Part shown: positions 33,680 through 43,386 of the stretch, piece after piece
How positions within the stretch are numbered: position 1 is the stretch's first letter
Layout: every line of letters begins with the position of its first letter
NCBI RefSeq assembly: GCF_016718685.1
Contig: NZ_JADKCX010000041.1
Span: 1 to 43,608 of the forward strand
Direction of reading: 5' to 3'
DNA from: Haliscomenobacter sp.
Lineage (GTDB): Bacteria; Bacteroidota; Bacteroidia; Chitinophagales; Saprospiraceae
DNA: 43,608 bases
Position numbers and translations under genes: made by a program
Notes under the pieces: model-generated
Seen by the model: the letters and a program-made list of their open reading frames with translations, nothing else
Told to the model about the DNA's origin: nothing
The model's database searches: none

Positions 33680-36643
33680 TTAGGTGCTTACATTTTTTGT
33701 TTTCAGGCTAAAACGCAGTTCCAACCTGGTACCTCCAATCGGGAGTATGGCAAAATCTAAATCAGCCTGGATGCGTTTGGCGCGAATCTGCATGTTGTCG
33801 ATGCCATGGCCTTTTTTGATGGTGTTCAAACTAAAGCCTTTGCCATTGTCGCGCAGGATGATGCGCCAACTTTGGAACCCGTTGGGCATCACCTCAAAAG
33901 TAACACTTTGTGCTTGCGAGTGTTTTAAGCAATTGTTCAAGGCCTCTTTAAAGATCATGATCAGGTTGCGGCTGTAATCGATGGGAACTACGACCCCCCG
34001 ATAAGCATCCTGAATCCCCTCACAGGAAAATTCGATCCCGGTATCTGCAAACAAGTCGACGCCAAAATCACGAATCCGGGTGAGGATTTCATACAGGTTG
34101 TCGCTGGAGGGATTGAGCGCCCAAATGATGTCCCGTGCGCCACCATATAGTTGGACTGCATTTTCTTTGATTTGACTGACAATCCCCTTAACATCGGGTT
34201 GTTGAGGCCCCAGTTTGTTTTGCAAAATTTCGGTCAACAGGGCAATGCGGGTCAATTTATTCCCCAATTCATCGTGAAAATCTTCGGCAGTGCGGCGGCG
34301 TACCTTTTCCTGTTCTTCCTGGCGCAACAGGGCTATTTGCCGTTTGCGCCGCGAGCGCAAGCGCACCCTAAAGGATTGGATAGCGATACCCAACAAGACC
34401 AAAAAACCTACCGTACCCCCTCTAAACCAGGCGGTTTGGTAAAATGGGGTGATGATTTCAAAATTGTAATTGAGGTTTTTTTGCGACCAACGTCCATTCT
34501 TGTTGCGCGCTCGAGCCTGGAAAACGAATTTACCGGCGGGCAAATTGGGGTATTCCACTTTGTGGTTGTTGGACAAGATCGACCAATTTTCGTCCAAACC
34601 CTGTATCCGGTACTGGTATTGCATGCCTTGAGGGTCACGCAGGGAAATAGCGGCAAACTCAAAGCTCAGGTGGTTTTTACGCGGTGGCAGGCGCAATTGT
34701 TGGGGCAGGTGATAGCCCGGACTAAGGCCTTTGTTCCATTGCCCAGCTTCCAGGGGCTTGGAAAACAGTTTGACCGATTGCAAAATCACTTCCGCCGGAG
34801 GCACTGGTGCATCGGGAGCATGAGGATGATACCGAAACAGTCCTTTGGTCGTACCAAACCACACCGAACCATCTCGATCGATCAAGGTCGCGTGCTGATT
34901 GCTTTCCCAATTGGGGATGCCTGCAGTAGCACTAAAATTGTCGATTTGGTAGGTTTGTGTATCGGAATCAAACTGAAAACGGGCAAAACCTTGACCTGTA
35001 CCAGCATAAAGTATGCCGTTTTTGCTTACGCTGAGGTTATAGACAATATTGGACGGAAGGCCTGATTTTTGGCTGTAATGTTTGAAAAGATTGGTATTCA
35101 GATCCCACAAAAACAGGCCATTGTCCGAGCCAATCCAAATTTTTGATCCCTGTCTTGCAGCACAAATAACTGTTGATTTGCGCAGCAAATCTGGTTGTTT
35201 GCGCAGGATATTGCGGTCGTGTTGCAGCAACAATATTCCACTGACACTGCCGACCAACAAAGAATCCTGGCCGATGTCCAAAAAACAGGAACTAAAAAAA
35301 GTATAGGCTTTGAGTTGCTCAAAACGTCCACTATCGTAGCGCATGATGCCTGCGGGTGTCCCCACCCAAATGCGCTGCTTGTTGTCTTCATAAACATTCA
35401 GTACCACTCCTTGTAGCAATCCATCCTTAGCGCTTAGCAACTGAGTGAATTTCCCTTGTTGGTAACGCCACAGCCCTTGTCCTTCGGTACCGATCCACAA
35501 TCGGCCACTGTGATCGGTAATGATGGAATTGATGCGTTGTGCGCCGGCTTGGTCAAGGGGCAAACGAAGCGTTTCAAATCCGTTTTTACCCAGGCGCGCC
35601 AAGCCACCACCGTAAGTACCTACCCATAGTTGTTGCACCGAATCCCGGCAAATACTCATCACGGAAGACGTCGGTAAACCCGTTGATTCATCGTATTGCT
35701 CAAAAGTGTCGCCCGCATACCTAAAAAGACCGTCACCACCCGCCATTGTAACCCAAAGCTGATGCTCACGATCAATCAACATATCGGTCACAACGTTTTG
35801 AGAAAAACCATTGCTTTGGTCAAACCTCCGAATACCCTCAGGCTTAACTTGATACAATCCATCCTGGGTACCCAACCACAGGTTTTTGTTTTGGTCAAAA
35901 GCCAAACGTCTTACTCTTCCTTTGACCATTTCGGCAAAACCTGGCGGATTGAATTTTTCGTACACCCCTTTCTTACGGCGATACACGCCACCCCGAGTAA
36001 GCAGCCAAAGGTTGTGATCGGGGTCGGAATATAGTTTGAAAGGGGCATGGGGTTCCTTTTCTCCAGTGGGCAGTTCGATCTCCTGCCATTGGCCTTTGCG
36101 CAAAGTGTACAATGGTGCCTCTGGGCCACAAGCCCAGATTTGCCCCTGATGATCGGCAAAAACTTGCCTAAAATCATGATCTTTAGATAAATCTGCTTTG
36201 ATGACCATCCCCTGGTCAATGCAGTACACCTTGCCTTTCACCGTGCACCAGATGCGTCCACGCTGGTCTTCAGCTAGGGAACTGACTTCGTTTTGTTGTG
36301 GTTTTTTGAAAAAAAAATAATTGCGAAACCGCGAACCGTCGTAGCGGGAAAGGCCATTTTGAGTACCTACCCAAATCCACCCTTTGCGGTCGGATAAAAT
36401 CGTCAGGCAGATGTTATTGGCCAAACCATCATTCATGGAGAAGCCCGTAAAATGCTGGCCATCATAACGTGAAACACCACCCATCGTGGCAATCCACAGG
36501 TGCCCATGCTGATCCTGACACAGGGCATTGGCCTGCGACTGAATGAGGCCATGCTCGACATTCAAATTGACAAAATTGTACTTCTGCGCCCACAATCCCG
36601 TCAATACAACCCAACTTAGAACCCAACTCACTATTCTTTTCAT
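33680..36643 (-). CDS. Two-component sensor histidine kinase with Reg_prop propellers and Y_Y_Y domain
   Basis: 987 aa. Signal peptide (MKRIVSWVLSWVVLTGLWA); about a dozen Reg_prop blades at 25-605 forming two beta-propellers (LWIATMGGVSRYDG; WVGTQNGLSRYDG; LWVGTYGGGLARLG); a Y_Y_Y immunoglobulin-like domain at about 655-730 (YQYRIQGLDENWS); one membrane helix at about 739-758; HisKA_3 dimerisation with phosphoacceptor His790 (DFHDELGNK); HATPase with N-box ALNNCLKHS (901-909) and G-box DNGKGFS (933-939). Such sensors detect a periplasmic ligand, often a sugar, next to the propeller. It has no fused receiver, so it is a classical kinase acting on the regulator directly downstream. Confidence 0.94.
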   Translation of the reverse strand: MKRIVSWVLSWVVLTGLWAQKYNFVNLNVEHGLIQSQANALCQDQHGHLWIATMGGVSRYDGQHFTGFSMNDGLANNICLTILSDRKGWIWVGTQNGLSRYDGSRFRNYFFFKKPQQNEVSSLAEDQRGRIWCTVKGKVYCIDQGMVIKADLSKDHDFRQVFADHQGQIWACGPEAPLYTLRKGQWQEIELPTGEKEPHAPFKLYSDPDHNLWLLTRGGVYRRKKGVYEKFNPPGFAEMVKGRVRRLAFDQNKNLWLGTQDGLYQVKPEGIRRFDQSNGFSQNVVTDMLIDREHQLWVTMAGGDGLFRYAGDTFEQYDESTGLPTSSVMSICRDSVQQLWVGTYGGGLARLGKNGFETLRLPLDQAGAQRINSIITDHSGRLWIGTEGQGLWRYQQGKFTQLLSAKDGLLQGVVLNVYEDNKQRIWVGTPAGIMRYDSGRFEQLKAYTFFSSCFLDIGQDSLLVGSVSGILLLQHDRNILRKQPDLLRKSTVICAARQGSKIWIGSDNGLFLWDLNTNLFKHYSQKSGLPSNIVYNLSVSKNGILYAGTGQGFARFQFDSDTQTYQIDNFSATAGIPNWESNQHATLIDRDGSVWFGTTKGLFRYHPHAPDAPVPPAEVILQSVKLFSKPLEAGQWNKGLSPGYHLPQQLRLPPRKNHLSFEFAAISLRDPQGMQYQYRIQGLDENWSILSNNHKVEYPNLPAGKFVFQARARNKNGRWSQKNLNYNFEIITPFYQTAWFRGGTVGFLVLLGIAIQSFRVRLRSRRKRQIALLRQEEQEKVRRRTAEDFHDELGNKLTRIALLTEILQNKLGPQQPDVKGIVSQIKENAVQLYGGARDIIWALNPSSDNLYEILTRIRDFGVDLFADTGIEFSCEGIQDAYRGVVVPIDYSRNLIMIFKEALNNCLKHSQAQSVTFEVMPNGFQSWRIILRDNGKGFSLNTIKKGHGIDNMQIRAKRIQADLDFAILPIGGTRLELRFSLKTKNVST

Positions 36644-36984
36644 CCGGAGAATTATCTCAAAGCAAATTACTCATTGTTTTGTAAAAAATGAAACCCCTAC
36701 CAAATGGGCAGGGGATCATGAGAAACTGCTCTATCGTCGGGTGAAAAAATGACTTTACCAGCAGATTTGATGACGCTGCATGTAGATCTGTGGATGAAAC
36801 AAAGTTAAGTTGGAAAGGTGGAATGCAAATCCCCCGGTTGGGGGGAAAAATGGGGCGTGGGGGTGTGAAGGTGTGATCGTGGGGGGTGGATTATCAAACC
36901 TAGCAATTTGCCCTGGTCAAAACCCGCCAACAGTGCCGTGATTTAACCTGCAAAGGCTCCTACCTTGTATTCAAATCACGCCGC
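36644..36984. other. 341-bp intergenic region with G-rich tract
   Basis: It must contain the promoters of the divergent sensor kinase and nuclease genes, but no clear TTG/TAnnTTTG pair was found. It holds a CCCCC-GGTT-GGGGGG hairpin (36831-36845) that runs into a G-rich tract of four G-runs up to 36889, and an imperfect CCCCTACC/GGGCAGGGG pair near 36694-36714. No coding potential seen. Confidence 0.6.
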
Positions 36985-38025
36985 ATGCGCAGCAAGCCTA
37001 TCGACTATGATGCATTGCTCAAAGAATTCATCAGCGATTTTTTTCCAGACTTCATTGCTTTTGTCAATCCAGCTTTGTTCGCCGCAATTGACTGGGAACA
37101 GGGTTATGTGTTTTTGGAGCAAGAACTGATCAATGCCTTACGGGGCAAATTTAAGATCAAAGGGAAGAGCAAAAGAACCGATAAGCTGGGCAAGGTGGTG
37201 CTCAAAGCGGGAGCAGATCATTATGTGTATGTGCATGGAGAATTTCAACACACATTAGAGCCCGATTTTGCCCTGCGGATGTACCATTACCGGGCCTTGA
37301 TCGGCCTGCGTTATGGAATCGAAAGCATTACCGCCATTGCCGTGTTTACGGGGGCGAAGCCCTCACCGCATCATTTGCAGTATTCCAGTCATGTTTTTGA
37401 CACACGGCTAGAGTACCACTTCAAAAGCATTGTGGCCATTCAACTCGATGAACAAATGCTCATTGACTCCATGCACAATCCTTTTGCCGTAGCCATGTTG
37501 GCAGCCCAATACGCTTACCGTAGTCGGAACAACCCTACGCTACGGCTAGCGCTAAAAAGCAAACTATTCAATTTACTACGCAGTCGGGGTGACATCGACC
37601 TTGACCGCAGTGTCAAATTGTTTATCTTTGTAAGGGATTTTGTGCATTTACCGAAAAAGCAGGAGAACGAATTTCAACAAACACAAATTTCATTGGTCTT
37701 TCCAAACGAAAAAGAAATGATCATTACACAAGGAACCAAAGATTTTGCACTGGGATTGTACGAACGGGTGTTTGGGTACAACCCATTGGAAGAACAAAAG
37801 AAAAATGAAGCAAAACTGGCCAAAGAGCGCCAAAAAGCGGAGGAAGAAAGACTTCAATTGCTCGCAGCACTTCAGCGAGAGGAAGAAGAACGCCAAAGAC
37901 TCCACGCCACAACTATCTTCAATTTACACCATATCGCCAAAATGAGCGCCGCCGAAATCGCCCTGATCGTAAACATGGAACCAGAGACCATCGAAGCTAT
38001 AATTGTCAATCACTCAGGAGAGTAA
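36985..38025 (+). CDS. Rpn-family PD-(D/E)XK nuclease / putative transposase-like protein
   Basis: 346 aa. The N-terminal two thirds resemble the Rpn/PDDEXK transposase-like family: FFPDFIAFVNP, then DKLGKVVLKAGADHYVYVHG, EFQ and DFALRMYHYR, where the Asp and the E-x-Q pair (HGEFQ) match the catalytic pattern. Rpn nucleases promote RecA-independent recombination in other bacteria. The C-terminal 90 residues are a charged coiled coil (AKERQKAEEERLQLL) followed by a small helical domain (MSAAEIALIVNMEPETI) usual in these proteins. ATG at 36985. The same frame continues after the TAA with sequence of a second, broken member. Confidence 0.75.
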   Translation: MRSKPIDYDALLKEFISDFFPDFIAFVNPALFAAIDWEQGYVFLEQELINALRGKFKIKGKSKRTDKLGKVVLKAGADHYVYVHGEFQHTLEPDFALRMYHYRALIGLRYGIESITAIAVFTGAKPSPHHLQYSSHVFDTRLEYHFKSIVAIQLDEQMLIDSMHNPFAVAMLAAQYAYRSRNNPTLRLALKSKLFNLLRSRGDIDLDRSVKLFIFVRDFVHLPKKQENEFQQTQISLVFPNEKEMIITQGTKDFALGLYERVFGYNPLEEQKKNEAKLAKERQKAEEERLQLLAALQREEEERQRLHATTIFNLHHIAKMSAAEIALIVNMEPETIEAIIVNHSGE

Positions 38026-38415
38026 CCCCACGTTAATGCTCAAGAAGGTATTTACGGTGGCAGTCCCTTGCAACTTGCAAAAGAAAAAATCCATAGTTTC
38101 ATTCAAAACTTACCAAAAACGCTAAACAAAACCGCCATGAGTACTTATGACATGATTTTGGCAGAAGGAATAAAGATCGGTATTGAAGAAGAACGCCAAC
38201 GAGTTGAGGAAGAACTAGAAGAGGCACGTCAACAAGTCAACAAAGTTATCCTCTACCTATATCAAATCGACCAAAAAACTCCCAATGAAATAGCTTGATT
38301 GTAAGCAAGATCCGCTTACATCCGAAACCGTAATCAGCAAGTCAGAGGAAGAAACATCGCTGAGAACTCCAAGAACGGGGTGAGGAAGGTGCCAAAGAAA
38401 GCGAAGCACCTGTTT
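38026..38415 (+). pseudogene. C-terminal fragment of a second Rpn-family protein
   Basis: Directly after the TAA of the nuclease gene, in the same frame, the sequence reads PHVNAQEGIYGGSPLQLAKE and on to an 'MILAEGIKIGIEEERQRVEE'-type coiled coil, then TPNEIA and a stop at 38296-38298. One base more would continue as LIVSKIRL, matching EIALIVN in the intact protein, and a later frame ends near 38415. A tandem paralogue has lost its N-terminal nuclease part and is decaying. Confidence 0.6.
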
Positions 38416-39143
38416 AAATCATCCCGGTCATTTTAGCCAATTGAACCAAGGCTGTTGTATCTCTGGCACCCAATCGATCAATCATGTTGCTGCGGTGGTT
38501 GCCAACGGTATTGACGCTAATGAATAATCTTTGAGCAATCTCTTTTGTATCCAGGTCCTCCGCAATCAATAAGAGCACTTCTTTTTCTCTTGTAGACAAT
38601 AAATCGCGTTTGGAGTCTTTGAACCAGAATGAAAGGTTTGACCAGTTCGTTTTGCCCATAAGAAATTTAACCAATAACTTGTAATCTTTTTAATGAGGTG
38701 CTGGATGTTTTGGATGTAATTGAGCGTATATCTAAAATTCCGTTTTTCATCTACTTGTACAGGAACCTCTGACAACAAACGGACATCTGCGCGGATAAAC
38801 CGCATACAACAGTGGTGAACCTTCATATTCACACGTTCTTCAAAAGGTATTTTTTGAAAAATATCGGTTAGCCAGTTCACCGATTCATAAGGGAAGGCAG
38901 CATAATCTTTGTGCAAGATGCTTAAGATGTTTTTCATCCGTTCATCTTTGGTTTCATTCTGAAGTAAACCCCAGAATTCTTCCTGACCAACCTGCAATTC
39001 AGGCAAATAGGTTCTATGATTAAATATGGTGAGGATGGTATCTGTTCCCTTCACCCTGAGCAAAATGGTAATTTTAAGTGTTCCTGCTTGTTTACCAAGG
39101 CTTCATCTCTAAAAATTAAATCTGATAATTGTATACATGGCAT
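38414..39143 (-). pseudogene. LuxR-type transcription regulator with PAS-like sensor domain, frameshifted
   Basis: The C-terminal HTH is clear (LLSTREKEVLLLIAEDL, then KEIAQRLFISVNTVGNHRSN, RLGARDTTALVQLAKMTG), ending at 38414. The N-terminal sensor-like part is a Bacteroidota-typical PAS-type domain (LRVKGTDTILTIFNHRTYLP; VHHCCMRFIRADVRLLSEVP). The two parts are in different frames, joined near 38665-38675, and a further frame change near 39060 separates the first residues (MPCIQLSDLIFRDEALVNKQ, from ATG at 39143). With at least two indels next to a ruined sigma-factor gene, a pseudogene is likely. The original regulator probably controlled growth-phase or small-molecule responses; target unknown. 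Confidence 0.65.
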
Positions 39144-39263
39144 GGCTTCTTTTTACGGGCTACAGGTTTTGGGAAAGGGTAGTCTGATGCATAAAAACAG
39201 CGCTTTGGTTTTCGAAAGATGTTCATTTAATCAATTGCACTTAAAAAATAGCGATTGTCACTA

Positions 39264-39294
39264 TTGCCTGCCCATACTTGACATTCTACCTTTG
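39264..39294 (+). promoter_or_regulatory. Bacteroidota-type promoter before the ECF sigma remnant
   Basis: TTG (39264-39266), 20-bp spacer, then TACCTTTG (39287-39294), a full match to the TAnnTTTG -7 element. The predicted start near 39301 is 39 bp before the ATG at 39340. Confidence 0.6.
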
Positions 39295-39339
39295 TATTAT
39301 TATTAAAATATTCACTCATTTTAATTAAACTTTAATCCA

Positions 39340-39829
39340 ATGCTTTATGTCAGTGAAATGAACACGCACGAATTGGTTCTAGGTTTACAAGACAAAAGCG
39401 AAAAAGCCTTTTCTACTTTGTATGATGCCTATGCACTCTCTTTGGGGATTACCTATAAAATAGGAACAATAAGCCTGCTTCCGAAGAGATTTTACAAGAC
39501 GTTTTTGTCAAAATATGGAAGCATATTCATACCTATGACATTGCAAAAGGCAGTTTATTCACCTGGATGGTCAACATCACCCGGAATACCTGTAAAGATT
39601 ATTTTCGAGTAAACACTATCACTATGAAACCTTGATCACACCAGTGGAATTGGCCCAATTCCGAGTAAACCCCCACGACAGCCACGGAGAGATGTTGACT
39701 TAGACTTTTTATGCAAAATGAACCAAGATACAAAGACATCTTACACTCGTTTATATTTATGGCTACAGCCAGGTGCAAGTTTCCGAAAAATTGAACGTAG
39801 TCAAAACAAGAAGGAATGTTGCAGATTGA
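39340..39829 (+). pseudogene. ECF sigma-70 factor, decayed
   Basis: Starts MNTHELVLGLQDKSEKAFST (ATG 39358; an earlier ATG at 39340). It then changes frame near 39468 to PASEEILQDVFVKIWKHIHT and YDIAKGSLFTWMVNITRNTC KDYF, the classic region 2 of ECF sigma factors. It changes frame again near 39612, stops, and resumes near 39740 with the region 4 helix LVYIYGYSQVQVSEKLNV, where four or so residues (PLGT in relatives) are missing before VKTRRN. The stop is at 39827-39829. The internal deletion besides indels shows true decay rather than sequencing error. A good promoter still lies upstream. Confidence 0.7.
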
Positions 39830-39846
39830 GCGAATTTATTCCCCTC

Positions 39847-42800
39847 TCAATTCAACACATACTCCAACCCCAATCTCCCCAACTCCCTTATAAAATCATT
39901 GTCCGCATTCACCTTCCGATCCAGCGACACCATATTCACCCGCATCTTGGCGCTGTGGTCCAGGATTTCCACTTTGAATTTGTGCGGTCCGGTGTGGGTG
40001 CGGCAAAGGCCATCCAGTTCGGCGATGATCGTTTCGCAGAGATGCGTTCCAGCGGCAGTTTGAGCGTAATCGACTCCGTCATGCTCAGGGCGATGCCTTC
40101 CAGCAGGCGCACTTCCAGTACTTTGAAGTCCATTTCGCCATCGTCTTTCCAGCCCTTTTGGAAGCGGCCTTTGACGAAGATGGCGATGCCATCGGTGAGC
40201 AGGTGGCGGAATTTTTGGTAATCCTCGCCAAAGAGTTTGATTTCGTAGGAACCCGTGTAGTCGCTGATTTCAAAAATGCCCCAACCATTGCCATTTTTGC
40301 TGACCCGGTGGATGGTTTTGGTCACCATGCCGCCCACTTGGACGGTAGGTTTGTTCTGGTGGTTGCTCAGCGCATCGATGGTACAGGTCATGAAGTGTTC
40401 GATCTCCACGCGGTAATCGTCCAGTGGGTGGCCGGAGATGAAGATGCCCGTGACTTCTTTTTCGCGGTTGAGTTTTTCCAACAATGACCAGTGCTCCACT
40501 TGGGGCAGCGGTGGCTCTGGCAACATTACCGAGTTGCTCATGTCGCCAAAAAGGGAATTGGCCGATTGTGAATGCGTAGCCCGTACAGCGCTGGCAAATT
40601 TGATGGCGTGCTCCAGCAGGGAATCGTATTTGTCCGAAGGCGCGAAGTATTGGCCGCGGTGGGTACCTTCAAAACAATCAAAAGCGCCACCCAGGGCCAA
40701 ACTTTCGAGGGCTTTTTTGTTGACGGCCTTCATGGGCAGGCGGCGCAACATTTCGAAGAGGCTTTTGAACGGCCCGTTTTTGCGCTCTTCCAAAATTTCC
40801 TCTACCGGGCCCTCTCCTACCCCTTTCAGGGCCGACATGCCGAAGCGGATCGCCCCGGCCTTGTTCACCGAGAAGTCCATTTCAGATTCGTTGATATCCG
40901 GCCCCAATACCGGGATGCCACCCCGGCGGCATTCTTCCAGGAAGAAGGTGATTTTGCCGATGTCGTTTTTGTTGTGGGTCAGTACCGAGGCCATGAATTC
41001 GGCGGGGTAATGCGCCTTGAGGTAAGCCGTTTGAAAGGCGACAAAGGCGTAACAAGTCGAGTGCGACTTATTGAAGGCGTAGGAGGCAAAAGCTTCCCAG
41101 TCTTTCCAGATTTTTTCCAGTCTGTCTTTCGGATGACCGCGTTTTTCGCCTCCCTCCAGGAATTTGGGGTACATGGCGTCCAGGTCAGCTTTGAGCTTTT
41201 TACCCATCGCTTTGCGCAACTTATCCGCCTGGCCTTTGGTGAAACCCGCCAGTTTTTGCGACAGCAACATCACCTGCTCCTGGTACACGGTGATGCCGTA
41301 GGTGTCCTTGAGGTATTCTTCACAATCGGGTACATCGTAGGTGATGGCTTCCCGACCATGTTTGCGCGCAATGAAGTTGGGGATGTATTCCAATGGTCCC
41401 GGGCGGTACAAGGCGTTCATCGCGATCAAGTCTTCGAAGGTGGTGGGCACCAGTTCCTTCATGTACTTTTGCATGCCCGTACTTTCATACTGGAAAATGC
41501 CGACCGTTTCACCGCGCTGGAACAGCTTGTACGTAAGCTCATCTTCCAGCGGCACCTCGTCTACATCCAGTTTGACGCCGTGGTTTTTTTCAATCATGAA
41601 CACGGCATCCTTGATGATGCTGAGGGTTTTGAGGCCCAGAAAGTCCATTTTGAGCAAACCCGCCGATTCGGCCACCGAGTTGTCGAACTGCGTGATGTAC
41701 ATGTCCGAATCCTTGTCCACCTTCACGGGAACGTACTTGGTGATGTCGTCGGGGGTAATCACTACCCCGCAGGCGTGAATACCCGTGTTGCGCACCGAAC
41801 CCTCCAGTTTCCGGGCGGTTTGGATCATTTGCCCGATTTGGTCCTGCCCATCGGCCAATTGGCGAAACTGGTTGGCTTTGTCTACATCTTCCGAGTTGAG
41901 TTCGGCCTTGAGTTTGGGGTCGATGTCGTCTTTGGCCAAAATCTTGCCCAAGGTTGCTTTGAGGTGAATCGGAAAAGTTTTGGCGACCTTATCCACTTCT
42001 GAAAGGTGGATGTTCATCACCCTGCCTACGTCGCGCAGGGAAGATTTGGCGGCCATGGTGCCGTAAGTCACAATTTGTGCCACCTGGTTGCGGCCATATT
42101 TGTCGATCACGTAATCGATCACCTGCTGGCGACCCACGTCGTCAAAGTCGATGTCAATATCGGGCATGGATACCCGCTCTGGATTGAAAAAACGCTCAAA
42201 AGAGCAGGTCGTACTTGATGGGGTCTACATTGGTGATGCCAATGCAATACGCCACCGCTGAACCTGCTGCCGAACCCCGGCCGGGGCCTACCGAAACGCC
42301 CATTTGACGGGCGGTGGTGGTAAAGTCTTGTACGATGAGGAAGTAACCGGGATAACCAGAGTTTTTGATGACCTGCAACTCAAAATCCAGACGCTCCTGA
42401 ATCTCAGGTGTGATGTGTTTGTAACGGCGGAGTGCACCCTCTAAAGTCAAGTGGCGCAGGTAAGCATCCTGGGTGGCAAAACCGGGTGGTAAAGGGAAAG
42501 CGGGTAGCAATACCTCACGCGCCAGATCCAGAAAATCAACCTTGTCGGCGATTTCGATGGTATTGTCCAAGGCTTGGGGCACATCAGCAAAAAGCTGGCC
42601 CATTTCCGCTTTGGTCTTAAAAAAGAAGTCGGAGCTGGGGAATTTGAAGCGGCCTTCTTCTTCGAGATAAGTACCTGTATTGACACAAAGCAGGATATCG
42701 TGCGGCAACCAATCGTCTTCGTTCACGTAGTGCGAATCGTTGGTGGCAATGACTTTGAGGTTGTATTTTTTGGCAAAACCCAGCAGGGTTTGGTTGATGT

Positions 42801-43386
42801 CTTCCTGACTGATGCCCCGCCCATCGATGTTTTCGAGTCCCCGGTGGCGCTGGATTTCGATGTAATAATCCTCACCAAACAAATCGACCCACCAACGCAG
42901 TTGTTTTTCCGCTTCTTCCAATTTGCCGTGCATGATCAACTGTGGCACTTCCGCGCCGATGCAACAACTGCTGGCAATCAGGCCCTCGCTATACTGCACC
43001 AGCAACTCCTTGTCAATACGCGGATATTTGCCGTACAAACCTTCAATAAAACCTAGGGAACAAAGTTTGGACAAGTTCTCGTAACCCTTGGCGTTTTTGG
43101 CCAAAAGCAGTTGGTGGTAGCGCTCATCGGATTCGCCTTTGGCCCGCGAGAATGCTTTGACGTGTCGATCCTTCACCAGATAAAACTCGCAACCGATGAT
43201 GGGTTTGAGGTTGCGTTTTTTGGCTTCTGCCACAAATTTAAATGCCCCGAACATGTTGCCGTGGTCGGTCAGGGCAACGGCTTTTTGTTCGTCCTTTACG
43301 GCTTTGTCCATCATTTGGGTAATGGAAGAAGCCCCATCCAAAAGGGAGAACTGGGTATGACAATGGAGGTGAAGAAAATCGGGCAT
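39847..43386 (-). CDS. dnaE: DNA polymerase III alpha subunit, two frameshifts
   Basis: DnaE is the replicative DNA polymerase. N-terminal PHP domain (HLHCHTQFSLLDGASS; TDHGNMFGAFKF), GPGRGSAAGSAVAYCIGI, catalytic PDIDIDF, then SHSTCYAFVAFQTAYLKAHY, the tandem HhH region and the OB-fold. The first break is an A4 run (+ strand 42198-42201); three A restore DLLFERFFNPERVSMPDIDI. The second is near 40035 (TTCGCAG for TTCGGCAG on +); correction gives ISAETIIAELDGLC and a C-terminus ending YVLN, stop 39847-39849. Corrected length 1179 aa, normal for a Bacteroidota DnaE. Both breaks fall in conserved sequence of an essential gene, so residual sequencing error is the likeliest cause. ATG at 43386. 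Confidence 0.93.

Noticed and set aside
34151..35065. Plus-strand open frame of 304 codons
   Set aside because: Antisense to the sensor kinase; composition is that of a shadow frame and no family features are seen.
36985..38025. Transposase of an insertion sequence
   Set aside because: Rpn-type proteins are labelled transposase-like, but no terminal inverted repeats or target duplications flank the gene.
40572..42002. Long plus-strand open frame of 476 codons
   Set aside because: It lies wholly antisense to dnaE, has no recognisable motif, and the dnaE frame there shows clear family conservation.
42160..42230. Split DnaE as evidence of an intein or naturally split polymerase
   Set aside because: The two parts abut with one surplus base, no intein motifs or extra sequence occur, and both parts remain adjacent on the same strand.
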